A stretch of 64,000 nucleotides of DNA from Micromonospora tarapacensis (GTDB lineage Bacteria > Actinomycetota > Actinomycetes > Mycobacteriales > Micromonosporaceae), in the NCBI RefSeq assembly GCF_019697375.1, contig NZ_JAHCDI010000004.1, positions 4,637,324-4,701,323 of the forward strand. Reading direction: 5' to 3'. The translations under genes and the position numbers were made by a program. This document shows, one piece after another, positions 1 through 6,827 of this stretch; the stretch's first letter is position 1, and each line of letters opens with the position of its first letter. The notes under the pieces are model-generated. The model had not been told where the DNA came from, ran no database searches, and saw only the letters and a program-made list of their open reading frames with translations.

Positions 1-1
1 G

Positions 2-121
2 GCTCCGGAGGTCGCGGAGCGAGCCGGCCACTCGGTCGACGTGCTGCTCAAGGTGTACGCGAAGTGCCTCGACGGGGACCGCAGCCGGATGAACGAACGC
101 ATCGAAGCGGCGCTCAACTGA
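2..121 (+). CDS. Tyrosine recombinase / integrase, C-terminal end only
   Basis: The window opens inside this gene; 39 residues and a TGA stop remain. They contain the motif AGHSVDVLLKVYAKCLDG, typical of the C-terminal catalytic part of phage-type and AICE-type site-specific tyrosine recombinases: the G-H-S box followed by the tyrosine nucleophile (VYAK). Such enzymes cut and rejoin DNA at attachment sites to integrate or excise an element. The gene reads toward a tRNA-Arg gene about 490 bases away whose 3' end faces it, the usual arrangement for an integrase next to its tRNA attachment site. The last bases overlap the end of a convergent small gene. Family assignment rests on a short fragment, so the subfamily cannot be given. 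Confidence 0.8.
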   Translation, partial: APEVAERAGHSVDVLLKVYAKCLDGDRSRMNERIEAALN

Positions 122-395
122 TGACGCCGCACCGTTCCCGGAACTCTGTCAGCCAGCCGAGCACCTGCTCGTCGTCATGCAGGTACGGTTCGCCCGGGCC
201 GGCGCGCAGATCGATGCCGGAAAGCATCCCGAGTGCCCACCAGATCGTCTCATCGACCTCGGCGTACTCCAGGCTTTGTATAGCCCGGGTTGCCCAACGG
301 TCGACCTCGTCGCGCGACTGGCCGCCGTCGAGGATGGCCGTGAACCGGGCCTCCACGTCGGCGCGGCTGGGCGGTGTCGGCTGGCCAATCATCAT
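114..395 (-). CDS. Small conserved actinobacterial protein of unknown function (93 aa)
   Basis: A 93-residue acidic soluble protein with no signal peptide or membrane segment. The start ATG at 395 is favoured because AGGA lies 8 bases upstream; a second ATG follows directly. Recognisable features are a Trp-rich middle (ETIWWALGML) and GEPYLHDDEQVLGWL near the C-terminus, a pattern I associate with small cytoplasmic proteins scattered through actinobacterial accessory regions. Its stop overlaps the end of the convergent integrase gene by a few bases, so it probably belongs to the same integrated element or lies just inside its border. I do not know its function. An immunity-protein-like role is a guess from size, charge and neighbourhood only. 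Confidence 0.6.
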   Translation of the reverse strand: MMIGQPTPPSRADVEARFTAILDGGQSRDEVDRWATRAIQSLEYAEVDETIWWALGMLSGIDLRAGPGEPYLHDDEQVLGWLTEFRERCGVIS

Positions 396-610
396 GACTA
401 CGATCCTGCCAAACAGGGCACGTTCCCTGTCGACCACGGATGGGCCGTTCAGCTGGGCAAACACCCTTGCTCGTACACCCAAGATCATTGCACGTATTCT
501 GCACGGACGGCTGCAAACGGCGGCTCCGGGTGGCATCCGGCTGCACACCTCGGCCGATCGACGGGGAAGCGTATCCGCAGGCCAGAGGGCGTTTTTGCTG
601 ATCTTTGAGG
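396..610. other. Intergenic stretch between tRNA-Arg 3' end and small gene; probable element border
   Basis: No convincing gene is seen. If the recombinase at the left edge integrates at tRNA-Arg, the attachment core should be the 3' part of the tRNA (about 611-655) and this stretch would be the first DNA inside the element. The matching direct repeat would lie outside the window, so the core cannot be measured here. Confidence 0.4.
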
Positions 611-683
611 TGCCCCCGGCAGGATTCGAACCTGCGACACACGGTTTAGGAAACCGATGCTCTATCCCCTGAGCTACGAGGGC
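611..683 (-). tRNA. tRNA-Arg (anticodon CCU)
   Basis: Read on the minus strand this 73-base segment folds as a complete cloverleaf: a 7-bp acceptor stem (GCCCTCG with CGGGGGC, one G-U pair), T-A at positions 8-9, the D arm, an anticodon stem closing the loop TTCCTAA, and the T arm GCAGG-TTCGAAT-CCTGC, ending with discriminator A. The loop gives anticodon CCU, which reads AGG arginine codons. CCA is not encoded. The 3' end points toward the integrase fragment at the left edge, making this gene the likely chromosomal attachment site. Confidence 0.97.
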
Positions 684-1107
684 GCGAGGGCCTAGTCTAG
701 CGACCTGGGGGTTCACCTGGGGTGGCAGGGAGTGGCCCGCGTTCACCCACGTTCCCCGGAACCCCGTTCGCCCAGCCCAGGACCACACCCGGAGCACACG
801 AACCCCGGTTTGCGACCGGCGGTCGGCCATGGTGACCCACGTTGGCACCGGTTCACCCCGGTTGGCATCCGCTGGAGAGCACACACCGCGCACATCATCG
901 AAGATCATGTGGGGCTACCCGCTCCCCCGGCTGGGCGCCGCCTCCCACGGGGGATTCCGGCCAGGTGGCGATCAGCCGCGCGGCGGCCCGGTCGTCGTTG
1001 TCGCGGGTCAGGTCCGTCGGGGGTCGAGGAAGACGACGTCGACGTCGCCTGCGGACGACGGGTCGAAGTTTCGTCGTTCGTCAGCGGGTCACCCGCGCTC
1101 GGCTGGT
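684..1107. other. 424-base stretch without a supported gene
   Basis: It contains the promoter side of tRNA-Arg and open frames on both strands. None shows the third-position GC bias, ribosome site or recognisable protein motif seen in neighbouring genes. It may be degenerate DNA at the border of the accessory region. Confidence 0.5.
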
Positions 1108-1566
1108 TCATTGGGTGATGATGAGGTCGTCTATGCCGTAGTGGCTCCACCAGGTGGGCCGGTGTCTGCGGAGTGTGCCCCCGACGCGGGTCAGCAGGAG
1201 CCAGTTGCCGTTCTGGATTAGCGCCGCGTCTTCCTGCCGGGCGGCCAACACCCGGGCCACGGCCTTCATCATGTTCGGGATCCCCTTGTCGACCAGGTCG
1301 TCTGCCCGCATGGAGAAATCGATGTCGACGTATGTCTCCGGCTCCCACTCCCAGCGGGTACCGTCGTCGGCCTCGGCATCGAAATAGCCCTGGCTCCCTG
1401 AGGAGACGGTCAGCGCGTACCCGCGGGTGTCGTAGAGGCGGGCACTGAGCAGCCGTGGGTTGGTGCCGCTCGGCTTGGGCTTCTCGGCGGGTTCGGCTGC
1501 CACGAGATCAGCCACGTGGTCCAGGGGCAGGTCACCCGCCAGGGTCAACCTGAACTCGACAGCCAT
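1108..1566 (-). CDS. SitI3-family (immunity-like) protein
   Basis: A 152-residue soluble protein. It begins MAVEFRLTLAGDLPLDHVAD and carries the central WEWEPETYVDIDF-like block and a C-terminal LLLTRVGGTLRRHRPTWW segment, the pattern I recognise as SitI3-type proteins. The family is named after the Myxococcus immunity protein that protects against the SitA3 toxin; many actinobacterial members stand alone without a toxin. Start at 1566 is chosen because AGGAAGG precedes it by about 7 bases. No toxin gene is adjacent, so it is an orphan here. It lies between the tRNA-Arg site and a group II intron fragment in what looks like mobile DNA. The family call is from memory of the pattern; a protective function is inferred. 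Confidence 0.75.
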   Translation of the reverse strand: MAVEFRLTLAGDLPLDHVADLVAAEPAEKPKPSGTNPRLLSARLYDTRGYALTVSSGSQGYFDAEADDGTRWEWEPETYVDIDFSMRADDLVDKGIPNMMKAVARVLAARQEDAALIQNGNWLLLTRVGGTLRRHRPTWWSHYGIDDLIITQ

Positions 1567-1759
1567 CTCTGCGCCTTCCTCAGTCTCGACGGACGATCTG
1601 CACGATCGCGCCATTGGGCGTTACCGCGACGAGTTCTTTCAGCTTCTCGACGGGCCACGCCGCGAGCGTATTCGCTCGGGCGACCGGGACCGACACGACC
1701 GCACGCGGTCGTCCGCCGCCGCTTCCTCGAGGGTGGCTTCACCCCGCCTTGCGGCGTTT

Positions 1760-1858
1760 GTAGGGTCGACCACGCGGCGAGGTGTCCGTCTTGAGGCGGG
1801 TCCTTTTCCGCGTGGTCTCCCTCCGAACCTGCCGTACGAGTTTCCCCGTAACAGGCTC
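1760..1858 (-). ncRNA. Group II intron domains V and VI with branch-point adenosine
   Basis: Domain V is the 34-base hairpin at 1825-1858 on the minus strand. It starts GAGCC and ends GGTTC, has 9 lower pairs including the AGC triad with its G-U wobble, a 2-base AC bulge, 5 upper pairs and a GAAA tetraloop, matching the catalytic domain V position by position. Domain VI follows at 1760-1824: GACCACGCGG pairs perfectly with CCGCGTGGTC, then GGG pairs with CCC. The unpaired A opposite position 1766 lies 7 bases from the presumed 3' splice site, the canonical branch-point distance. The intron ends in TAC at 1760, agreeing with the AY end consensus. Seen directly; catalytic activity is not implied. 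Confidence 0.82.
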
Positions 1859-2110
1859 TCCAGCGGTCGTGTCCGTGTTACGCGGTCGTGGCCGGAGCGT
1901 GGACGGCGTCGTGGCACACCTTCTACCAATGCGAACGCAGGTCGCGGGTCCCCATCAGCGGTCCACCGAATCTCGCAGACGATGAAGCGGCGGGTGCATC
2001 TCCTACCGTCAGCCAAGCAATCTCGGCGAAACACACGCAGCCATCCCCGCTCCCGGCCCCGCAGGCACGACAACCCCAGCCGCCCGCCGCCGCTGGCCGG
2101 CGCCTCGGAC
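1760..2110 (-). mobile_element. Group II intron, 3'-terminal fragment without reverse transcriptase
   Basis: The minus strand carries an intact intron 3' end (domains V and VI, see next entry), but no intron-encoded reverse transcriptase or maturase can be read upstream of it. The stretch 1860-2110 has no coding frame with RT motifs such as YADD, and a host-type gene begins on the other strand at 2160. The right border at about 2110 is arbitrary. It is either an ORF-less remnant truncated at its 5' side or the end of a deleted intron. The 3' exon begins at 1759 on the minus strand with a short hairpin (CGCC GCAA GGCG). Confidence 0.6.
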
Positions 2111-2159
2111 ACGATGTGCGAGAGCCGGGAATCGATCGAGCGCGGGGAAGGCGTACGGC

Positions 2160-2810
2160 GTGACTGCCCATAACGGGGGCGCGGGGCCGCCGTTCCTTGA
2201 CTGGCCTGATTCCCACGCCAACCATCGCTGCAACGGCTTGAATGGCGGTGTGCAGGTCAGCAAGGACGGGCGGGACTGGCGCATCGGCGCCGCCGCCGAC
2301 GTGAGTTGGATCGCCGGGCACACCACTGCCGGCGTCTCGATCACCACCGCCATCCCGCCGGTCTTCGACGCCTACGCCACCACCTACCAGGCCGACGACG
2401 TCACCGCCGCCGCCTACGAGCAGGCCCTGGTCGAAGACGTCATCACGCACACTCCGGACCAGCCGTGGTGGCTGGCCTACCTCGACACCGGCGCCCACGA
2501 TGTCGTCTTCCCCCGCGCCCCGAGGGTGTCGCTCTACTGGGACTGGCCGTACGTGCTGGTCGAGGCCGGCCCCGAGCAGGCCCTCACCTGGCGGACTGGT
2601 GGTCACATGCGCCACGGCCGCGGAGCGCTACCCGACCTGTTCTTCCCCGCCGACCGGTCATGGCTGGTCTCCGCCCTCTGGGACGACACCTGGACCTGCG
2701 TCGGCGGCCCCGCACCAATGATCCACACCCTTCAACGCGACCCCGTGGCCAACGCCCGCCAGGTCCAACCCGAGGAGGACGCGCTGCCACCGGGGCTGGT
2801 CCGCGAGTGA
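2160..2810 (+). CDS. Conserved actinobacterial protein of unknown function (216 aa)
   Basis: A soluble 216-residue protein with strong third-position GC. Motifs include WRIGAAADVSWIAG, SITTAIPPVFDAYATTY, PWWLAYLDTGAHDVVFP, a YWDWPYVLVEAGP block and LFFPADRSWLVSALWDDTW. I recognise this as a recurrent, uncharacterised family in Streptomyces and Micromonospora, often found near polymorphic-toxin-like or other accessory genes. The start is a GTG at 2160, but the family usually begins close to WRIGAAADV, so a downstream start is possible. The preceding 100 bases appear to be intron fragment. No transmembrane or signal region is seen and no enzymatic motif is apparent. Confidence 0.68.
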   Translation: MTAHNGGAGPPFLDWPDSHANHRCNGLNGGVQVSKDGRDWRIGAAADVSWIAGHTTAGVSITTAIPPVFDAYATTYQADDVTAAAYEQALVEDVITHTPDQPWWLAYLDTGAHDVVFPRAPRVSLYWDWPYVLVEAGPEQALTWRTGGHMRHGRGALPDLFFPADRSWLVSALWDDTWTCVGGPAPMIHTLQRDPVANARQVQPEEDALPPGLVRE

Positions 2811-2849
2811 CGACCCACGCCCCGGACAGCGGTCAGCCTCCGATCAGGG

Positions 2850-3695
2850 CTAACGCCCCCACTTCTCGGCAGGACGGCAGCCGCTGGTCGGTTTGCCGTA
2901 GATCCGCTTGCCGTCCGGGCCCGTATAGCAGTGCTCGAGTTGGTCTTCGGCCTGGAACAGCGGACGCCTGTCGATCTCCGTCCCGTGGGCGTCGTAGCTG
3001 ACCAGTTCAGGGTCGTTGCCGGTCTTGAGTCTTGCGTCGCTGGTCATGAGGCCGAACGCGCCTTCGAAGAGCCGGGCTGCTGTGGTGTGGCCGTCGCCGT
3101 GGTCGAGCACGAGCCGGTGGACGCGGCTGCTGACCCGGCCGCTGAGGCTGACGTCCCCACCGTCGAACTCGGTGGAGGTCAGCAGCAGCCGCTGCACCGG
3201 CCCGGGCAGCCAGACGCCGTGCGTCCACGGCTCGGTGGCGCCCCCGCCGGACTCCCGGGCCGTTCCCGCCCCTTCCACGTCGCAGGTGGCGTAGCCGACG
3301 TCGTTCATGAACAACACCAGCGCGCGGTCACCTCGCTCGATGGCCACCGCCAGGTCGGCCAGGGACACCGGGACGGGTGGCTCGCTCGGGTTCTGCCGCG
3401 TCTGCCGTTGCGGGGAGTTCCACTGCAGGCACCGCTCGGCCGCATCCTGCAGCGTCGGCGACAACTCACCCGGTCCCATGGCCAGCACCTGCAAGGGCGA
3501 TCGGTCCGGCCGCTGCCACACCACCGCCACGACACCGGACGCCACGGCCAGCAGCACCACCCCCGCCACGGCGGCTCGCAGTCGTGGCGTACGAGCTGGG
3601 CGCGGGCGCACAGAACCGAGGATCCGGGCCCGCATCGCGTGCGCCGCCTTCGGCGGCAGGTCCCGCTCCGCGGGTAGGTCGAGAATGTCGTTCAC
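2850..3695 (-). CDS. Single-pass membrane protein coupled to ECF sigma factor (probable anti-sigma partner)
   Basis: 281 residues: a cytoplasmic N-terminal segment of about 40 residues, one membrane helix (about residues 42-62, VAGVVLLAVASGVVAVVW) and a large extracytoplasmic part. The start is GTG at 3695, which overlaps the stop of the upstream sigma gene (GTGA) with GGAGGGG just before it, so the two are translationally coupled. That arrangement is typical of an ECF sigma factor and its membrane anti-sigma, but no zinc-binding HxxxCxxC motif is visible, so the anti-sigma role is inferred from context and topology. The last 60 residues (ELVSYDAHGTEIDRRPLFQ and onward) are strongly repeated in a gene fragment at 21.06-21.24 kb. 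Confidence 0.78.
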   Translation of the reverse strand: MNDILDLPAERDLPPKAAHAMRARILGSVRPRPARTPRLRAAVAGVVLLAVASGVVAVVWQRPDRSPLQVLAMGPGELSPTLQDAAERCLQWNSPQRQTRQNPSEPPVPVSLADLAVAIERGDRALVLFMNDVGYATCDVEGAGTARESGGGATEPWTHGVWLPGPVQRLLLTSTEFDGGDVSLSGRVSSRVHRLVLDHGDGHTTAARLFEGAFGLMTSDARLKTGNDPELVSYDAHGTEIDRRPLFQAEDQLEHCYTGPDGKRIYGKPTSGCRPAEKWGR

Positions 3696-4273
3696 CGCTT
3701 CCCCTCCTGAATCTCCTCGGGCAGCAGCCGCGCCAGGCGGCTGCGCGCCCGACTGACCCGGGACCGCACCGCCACCTCGCTGATGCCCAACACGGCTGCC
3801 GCGTCCGGGTACGACACGCCGGACCACAGGCACAAGGCCACCGCCTCCCGCTCGGCCGGTGACAACCGGCGGACCACCGAGAGGACCTCGGTCATCCGCC
3901 GCTCGTCGTCGAGCCGCGCGGAAACCTCCTCGGCGAGGTCACCATCGGCGTACCGCTCTGCCGGTAGACGCCGTATCAGCGCCAGCCACCGGCGCGCCGA
4001 CCGCCACTCGGAGCGGACCGCGTTGGTGGCGACGACCAGCAGCCACGGCAGCGCCGAGCCGTCCACCAGCCGGGCGTCGTGCCGGCGGCGCCACGCGACG
4101 AGAAACGTCGCCTGGGTGACGTCCTCAGCCGTCGACCACGACCCGGTCAACCGGAACGCATGGTTGTAGACCGGACGGGAGTACCGGTCAAAGAGCCGAC
4201 CGAACGCCGCCTCGTCACCGGCGGCGATCGAAGACCACAGGTCGTCGTCCGACGGCCATACCTGATGCCTCAC
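3692..4273 (-). CDS. ECF-type RNA polymerase sigma factor
   Basis: 193 residues with the two-domain layout of group IV sigma factors. Region 2 spans about residues 20-90, with RLTGSWSTAEDVTQATFLV being the -10 recognition/core-binding helix pattern. Region 4 spans about 125-180, with LSPAEREAVALCLWSGVSY followed by the helix-turn-helix AAAVLGISEVAVRSRVSRAR. It would direct RNA polymerase to a small regulon in response to a cell-envelope or other stress. Start is GTG at 4273. Its last codons contain the ribosome site of the downstream membrane protein, with a GTGA overlap, so the two are expressed together. Subgroup and regulon cannot be told from the sequence alone. Confidence 0.95.
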   Translation of the reverse strand: MRHQVWPSDDDLWSSIAAGDEAAFGRLFDRYSRPVYNHAFRLTGSWSTAEDVTQATFLVAWRRRHDARLVDGSALPWLLVVATNAVRSEWRSARRWLALIRRLPAERYADGDLAEEVSARLDDERRMTEVLSVVRRLSPAEREAVALCLWSGVSYPDAAAVLGISEVAVRSRVSRARSRLARLLPEEIQEGKR

Positions 4274-4402
4274 ACCACACTATGGCCGCGCACGCCGACC
4301 CTGTTGCAGGCCGACGGTCAACGTCTGAGGCCGTGGCGCCGGCGCGAGAGCCGCAGCGCGTGTAGGCGATGGTGGCCAGCTCACCGGGCGGCGAGTCAAG
4401 CG

Positions 4403-5554
4403 TCAGGTGTCGAGGCCTGCGAGGTTGAGGCGTTCGAGCAGGCTGGGCTTGCGGGCGTGCACCGCCCGTAGCTCGGCCAGCCGGTGTCGGAACGATGCGC
4501 TGTTTCCGTCGCGTTCGGCGAGGTCGTGCAGGTCGACGAGGAGTTGAACGGCGGTGTCGTACTCGCGGGGTTTCTTCGTGGCGATGAGGTCGTCGACCCG
4601 CTGCCAGGCGGCGGGTTGGTCGACTGCGAGGGTGTCGAGGTGTCGTTGCCGGGTTGCTGCGGCGGACCGTTCCCGGCGGACCCGGTCGCGTTCACGCTGC
4701 TCGGCGTCCCGTCGTTCCCGTCCGGCGCGCAGCTCCGCGGTGGTGGCGAGCAGTTGCCCGGCAGTACGGACGGCCGTCGGGGTGGACGCGTCGGTGCGGT
4801 GTGCGTCGCGGTAGCGGCGCAGCAGTCGGCTGCGCAGGTGGCTGTCGCCGCCGGTGATCAGGTCGGTCAGGATGGCGTCCTTGTCCCGAGCGGGCAGCCC
4901 GACGACCCACGTCCGTAGTTGCGCAGCGGTCAGTTCACCGCAGGCGGCCGGCGCCGACCCGGCCGCCGCAGCCGCGATCAGATCGGGGTCGATGCGCAGG
5001 AACTCAGCTACGGCGGTGAGGGCCGCGTCGAGGGCACCCAGCCCGGCGGGGACGGGCGGTTCGGGCTCGTCGTCGACGATCTCCTCGGACTGTACGCAGC
5101 GCAGCCAGGCCAGGTAGAGCAGGCGCAGGTCGCCGGCGGCGAGGCAGGCCCGGACCGGGATGATCGAGGCGAGCAGACCGTGGCCGTCGAGGTCCCACTC
5201 GTCGGTGCCGTCCTCGTCCTCGTCGTGAAGATCGATGATGACGTGCGTGCCGGCGGCCCACGCGGATGCGCTGTCACCCTGGCACTACTGGGCGACGGTG
5301 GCGGGGTCGAGCACGTGTTTCGGTAGCCGCAGCATGAGCTGGCGGGTGCCCCAGTTGGCCAGGTACAGGTGCGCGTCGAAGTACCGTTCCATCAGCGTGC
5401 GCGGGTCGCCCTTGACGTCACCCCACTCGTCGGTGCTCACGAAGCTGGTGGCGGTGATGTCGGCCCGAGTGGACAGCGACCGCAGCTCGGCCCGCTCCCG
5501 GCCGGTGAGGGGCCGGTCGACGGCGGTGAACTCGTAGTACTGGTACTCGCTCAT
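4403..5554 (-). pseudogene. Conserved actinobacterial protein with one in-frame amber stop
   Basis: The gene starts MSEYQYYEFTAVDRPLTGRE, a well conserved start for a family of about 400 residues in actinobacteria. It runs 89 codons to TAG at 5285-5287. I translated the same frame beyond the TAG and it stays open for 294 more codons to TGA at 4403, with expected family features: HVIIDLHDEDEDG, LLYLAWL, a charged Arg/Glu-rich coiled segment, and the C-terminal DLIATKKPREYDTAV and HARKPSLLERL. At the stop, relatives have Tyr in a Gln-Tyr-Cys context, so a single TAC to TAG change explains it. It sits 6 bases downstream of a CcbP-like gene, probably in one operon. Function is unknown; readthrough or sequencing error are alternatives to true loss. 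Confidence 0.85.
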
Positions 5555-5560
5555 CGTGGC

Positions 5561-5872
5561 CTACCGTCCGGCCCAGTGTCGGTAGGCGTCGATCCACGCG
5601 GCACCGTCCGGCGCGGGGGTGGGTAGCGGCAGGTCGAGCAGGCCGACCCGCTGCCGGTGACGACCTCTGAAGCAGACCGCGACGATGCTGTCCGCGGTCA
5701 GGTCAACCTTCCGCACGGTGACCTCGACGCCGAGGACGATGGTGGTGAACGGCACTGCCAAGTGCTCTTCGAGCATGGTGAACAGGCCGGCGAGCTGTTC
5801 GTCGTCGCCGTACGCGTCGACGGTGGCTTCCTCGATCATCGCCTCCAGCGCGGCATTGCCCTTCGATGCCAT
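5561..5872 (-). CDS. CcbP-like calcium-binding protein
   Basis: A 103-residue acidic protein beginning MASKGNAALEAMIEEATVDA. It contains DDEQLAGLFTMLEEHLAVPF, TTIVLGVEVTVRKVDLT and a C-terminal WIDAYRHWAGR. The pattern fits the small calcium-binding protein family whose founding member is CcbP of heterocystous cyanobacteria, where a cluster of acidic residues binds Ca2+. Acidic residues at EE, DDE and EE positions are present here. It directly precedes the amber-interrupted gene with a 6-base gap. This pair recurs together in actinobacteria in my recollection, suggesting a shared function that is not known. Calcium binding is inferred from the family, not visible as an EF hand. Confidence 0.72.
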   Translation of the reverse strand: MASKGNAALEAMIEEATVDAYGDDEQLAGLFTMLEEHLAVPFTTIVLGVEVTVRKVDLTADSIVAVCFRGRHRQRVGLLDLPLPTPAPDGAAWIDAYRHWAGR

Positions 5873-5944
5873 CGGCGGAGAATAGCGGACCGGTGTCAGG
5901 GGTGTTCGGAGCCCGATGCGCGAGGATGGTCGGCATGGGGTTCG

Positions 5945-6690
5945 GTGGCCGAGTTCGTCGATCTTCGGCGGGAGGTGGAACGGTTACGGGCGGAGAACGC
6001 CCGGCTGGGACGTCTGCTGGAGTTGCGCGGCCAGGACACGACTGCGGCGCCGGAGCAGTTGTCCGCGCCGGTGGAGCCGCCAGGGCTGGTCACCATGGCT
6101 TCGCCGACTCGGGACAAGCTGGCGTTGTTCGCCGACCGGTTCCGGGCCCGGGCCGACGTGTACGCCGTGCGGTGGGACAACGCCCGTACCGGCGCTGCCG
6201 GGTGGATGCCCGCGGTCGCCGGAGGCTGGCGTAAGGGTACGGACCGGCGCGGTACCACCTACCTGCCCCGCACGACGGAGGTCGTCGCGGCACATCTCGT
6301 CGGCGACGTGTTCATGGGCCTGTACCCGCTGCTGCCCGGCAACACCTGCCACTACGTCGTGGCCGACTTCGACGGCCCGACGGCGATGCTCGACGCCCTC
6401 GCCTACGCGAAGGCAGCACGAGCCAGCGCGGTGCCCGCCGCGTTGGAGATCTCCCAGTCAGGCCGCGGCGCCCACATGTGGATCTTCTTCACCGGCGCTG
6501 TTCCCGCGGCCACCGCGCGCGCCGCCGGCACCGTCCTTCTCCGCGAGGCGATGGTGCTGCGCGGATCGATGGACCTGCGCTCGTACGACCGGCTGTTCCC
6601 CAACCAGGACGTCCTGCCCGAGGGTGGCTTCGGCAACCTCATCGCCGCACCGCTACAGGGCCGCCGCCGCAAGGACGGACTGACCCCGCG
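5945..6690 (+). pseudogene. Truncated TOTE-type archaeo-eukaryotic primase (AEP) domain protein
   Basis: The frame starts at a GTG (5945) with a coiled N-terminus (LRREVERLRAENARLGRLL), then a primase-like domain. Key motifs are GNTCHYVVADFDG (the D-x-D metal motif), SQSGRGAHMWIFF (the S-x-H motif) and DRLFPNQDVLPEGGFGNLIAAPLQGRRR. This layout matches the AEP domain of TOTE conflict systems, in which a primase is joined to helicase and nuclease modules in anti-element defence. Similarity stops at about 6690. Beyond it the frame runs without sense into the antisense of the GH130 gene, so the helicase/nuclease part is missing. About 250 residues remain. It is a remnant of a larger gene, and a defence role is an inference from the family. 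Confidence 0.72.
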
Positions 6691-6827
6691 AGCGCTGGTA
6701 CGAGCGTTACCAGGTGCACGTGGCCAGGGTGGAGCGGCGACGTCCGGCCGTGGATCACCGAGGTCGATGCCGAACCGTGGCTGGGATCGTCCGGCCCCCC
6801 GTGGGAGCGACCAAGATCTGAGCGCTC

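Noticed and set aside
1860..2615. Reverse transcriptase for the group II intron
   Set aside because: No RT motifs (such as YADD) in any minus-strand frame; the longest frame is mostly the antisense of the gene at 2160-2810.
6690..6827. Short frame reading WYERYQVHVARVERRR after the primase break
   Set aside because: It looks protein-like but is only about 40 codons and not clearly joined to the primase or another family; left unassigned.
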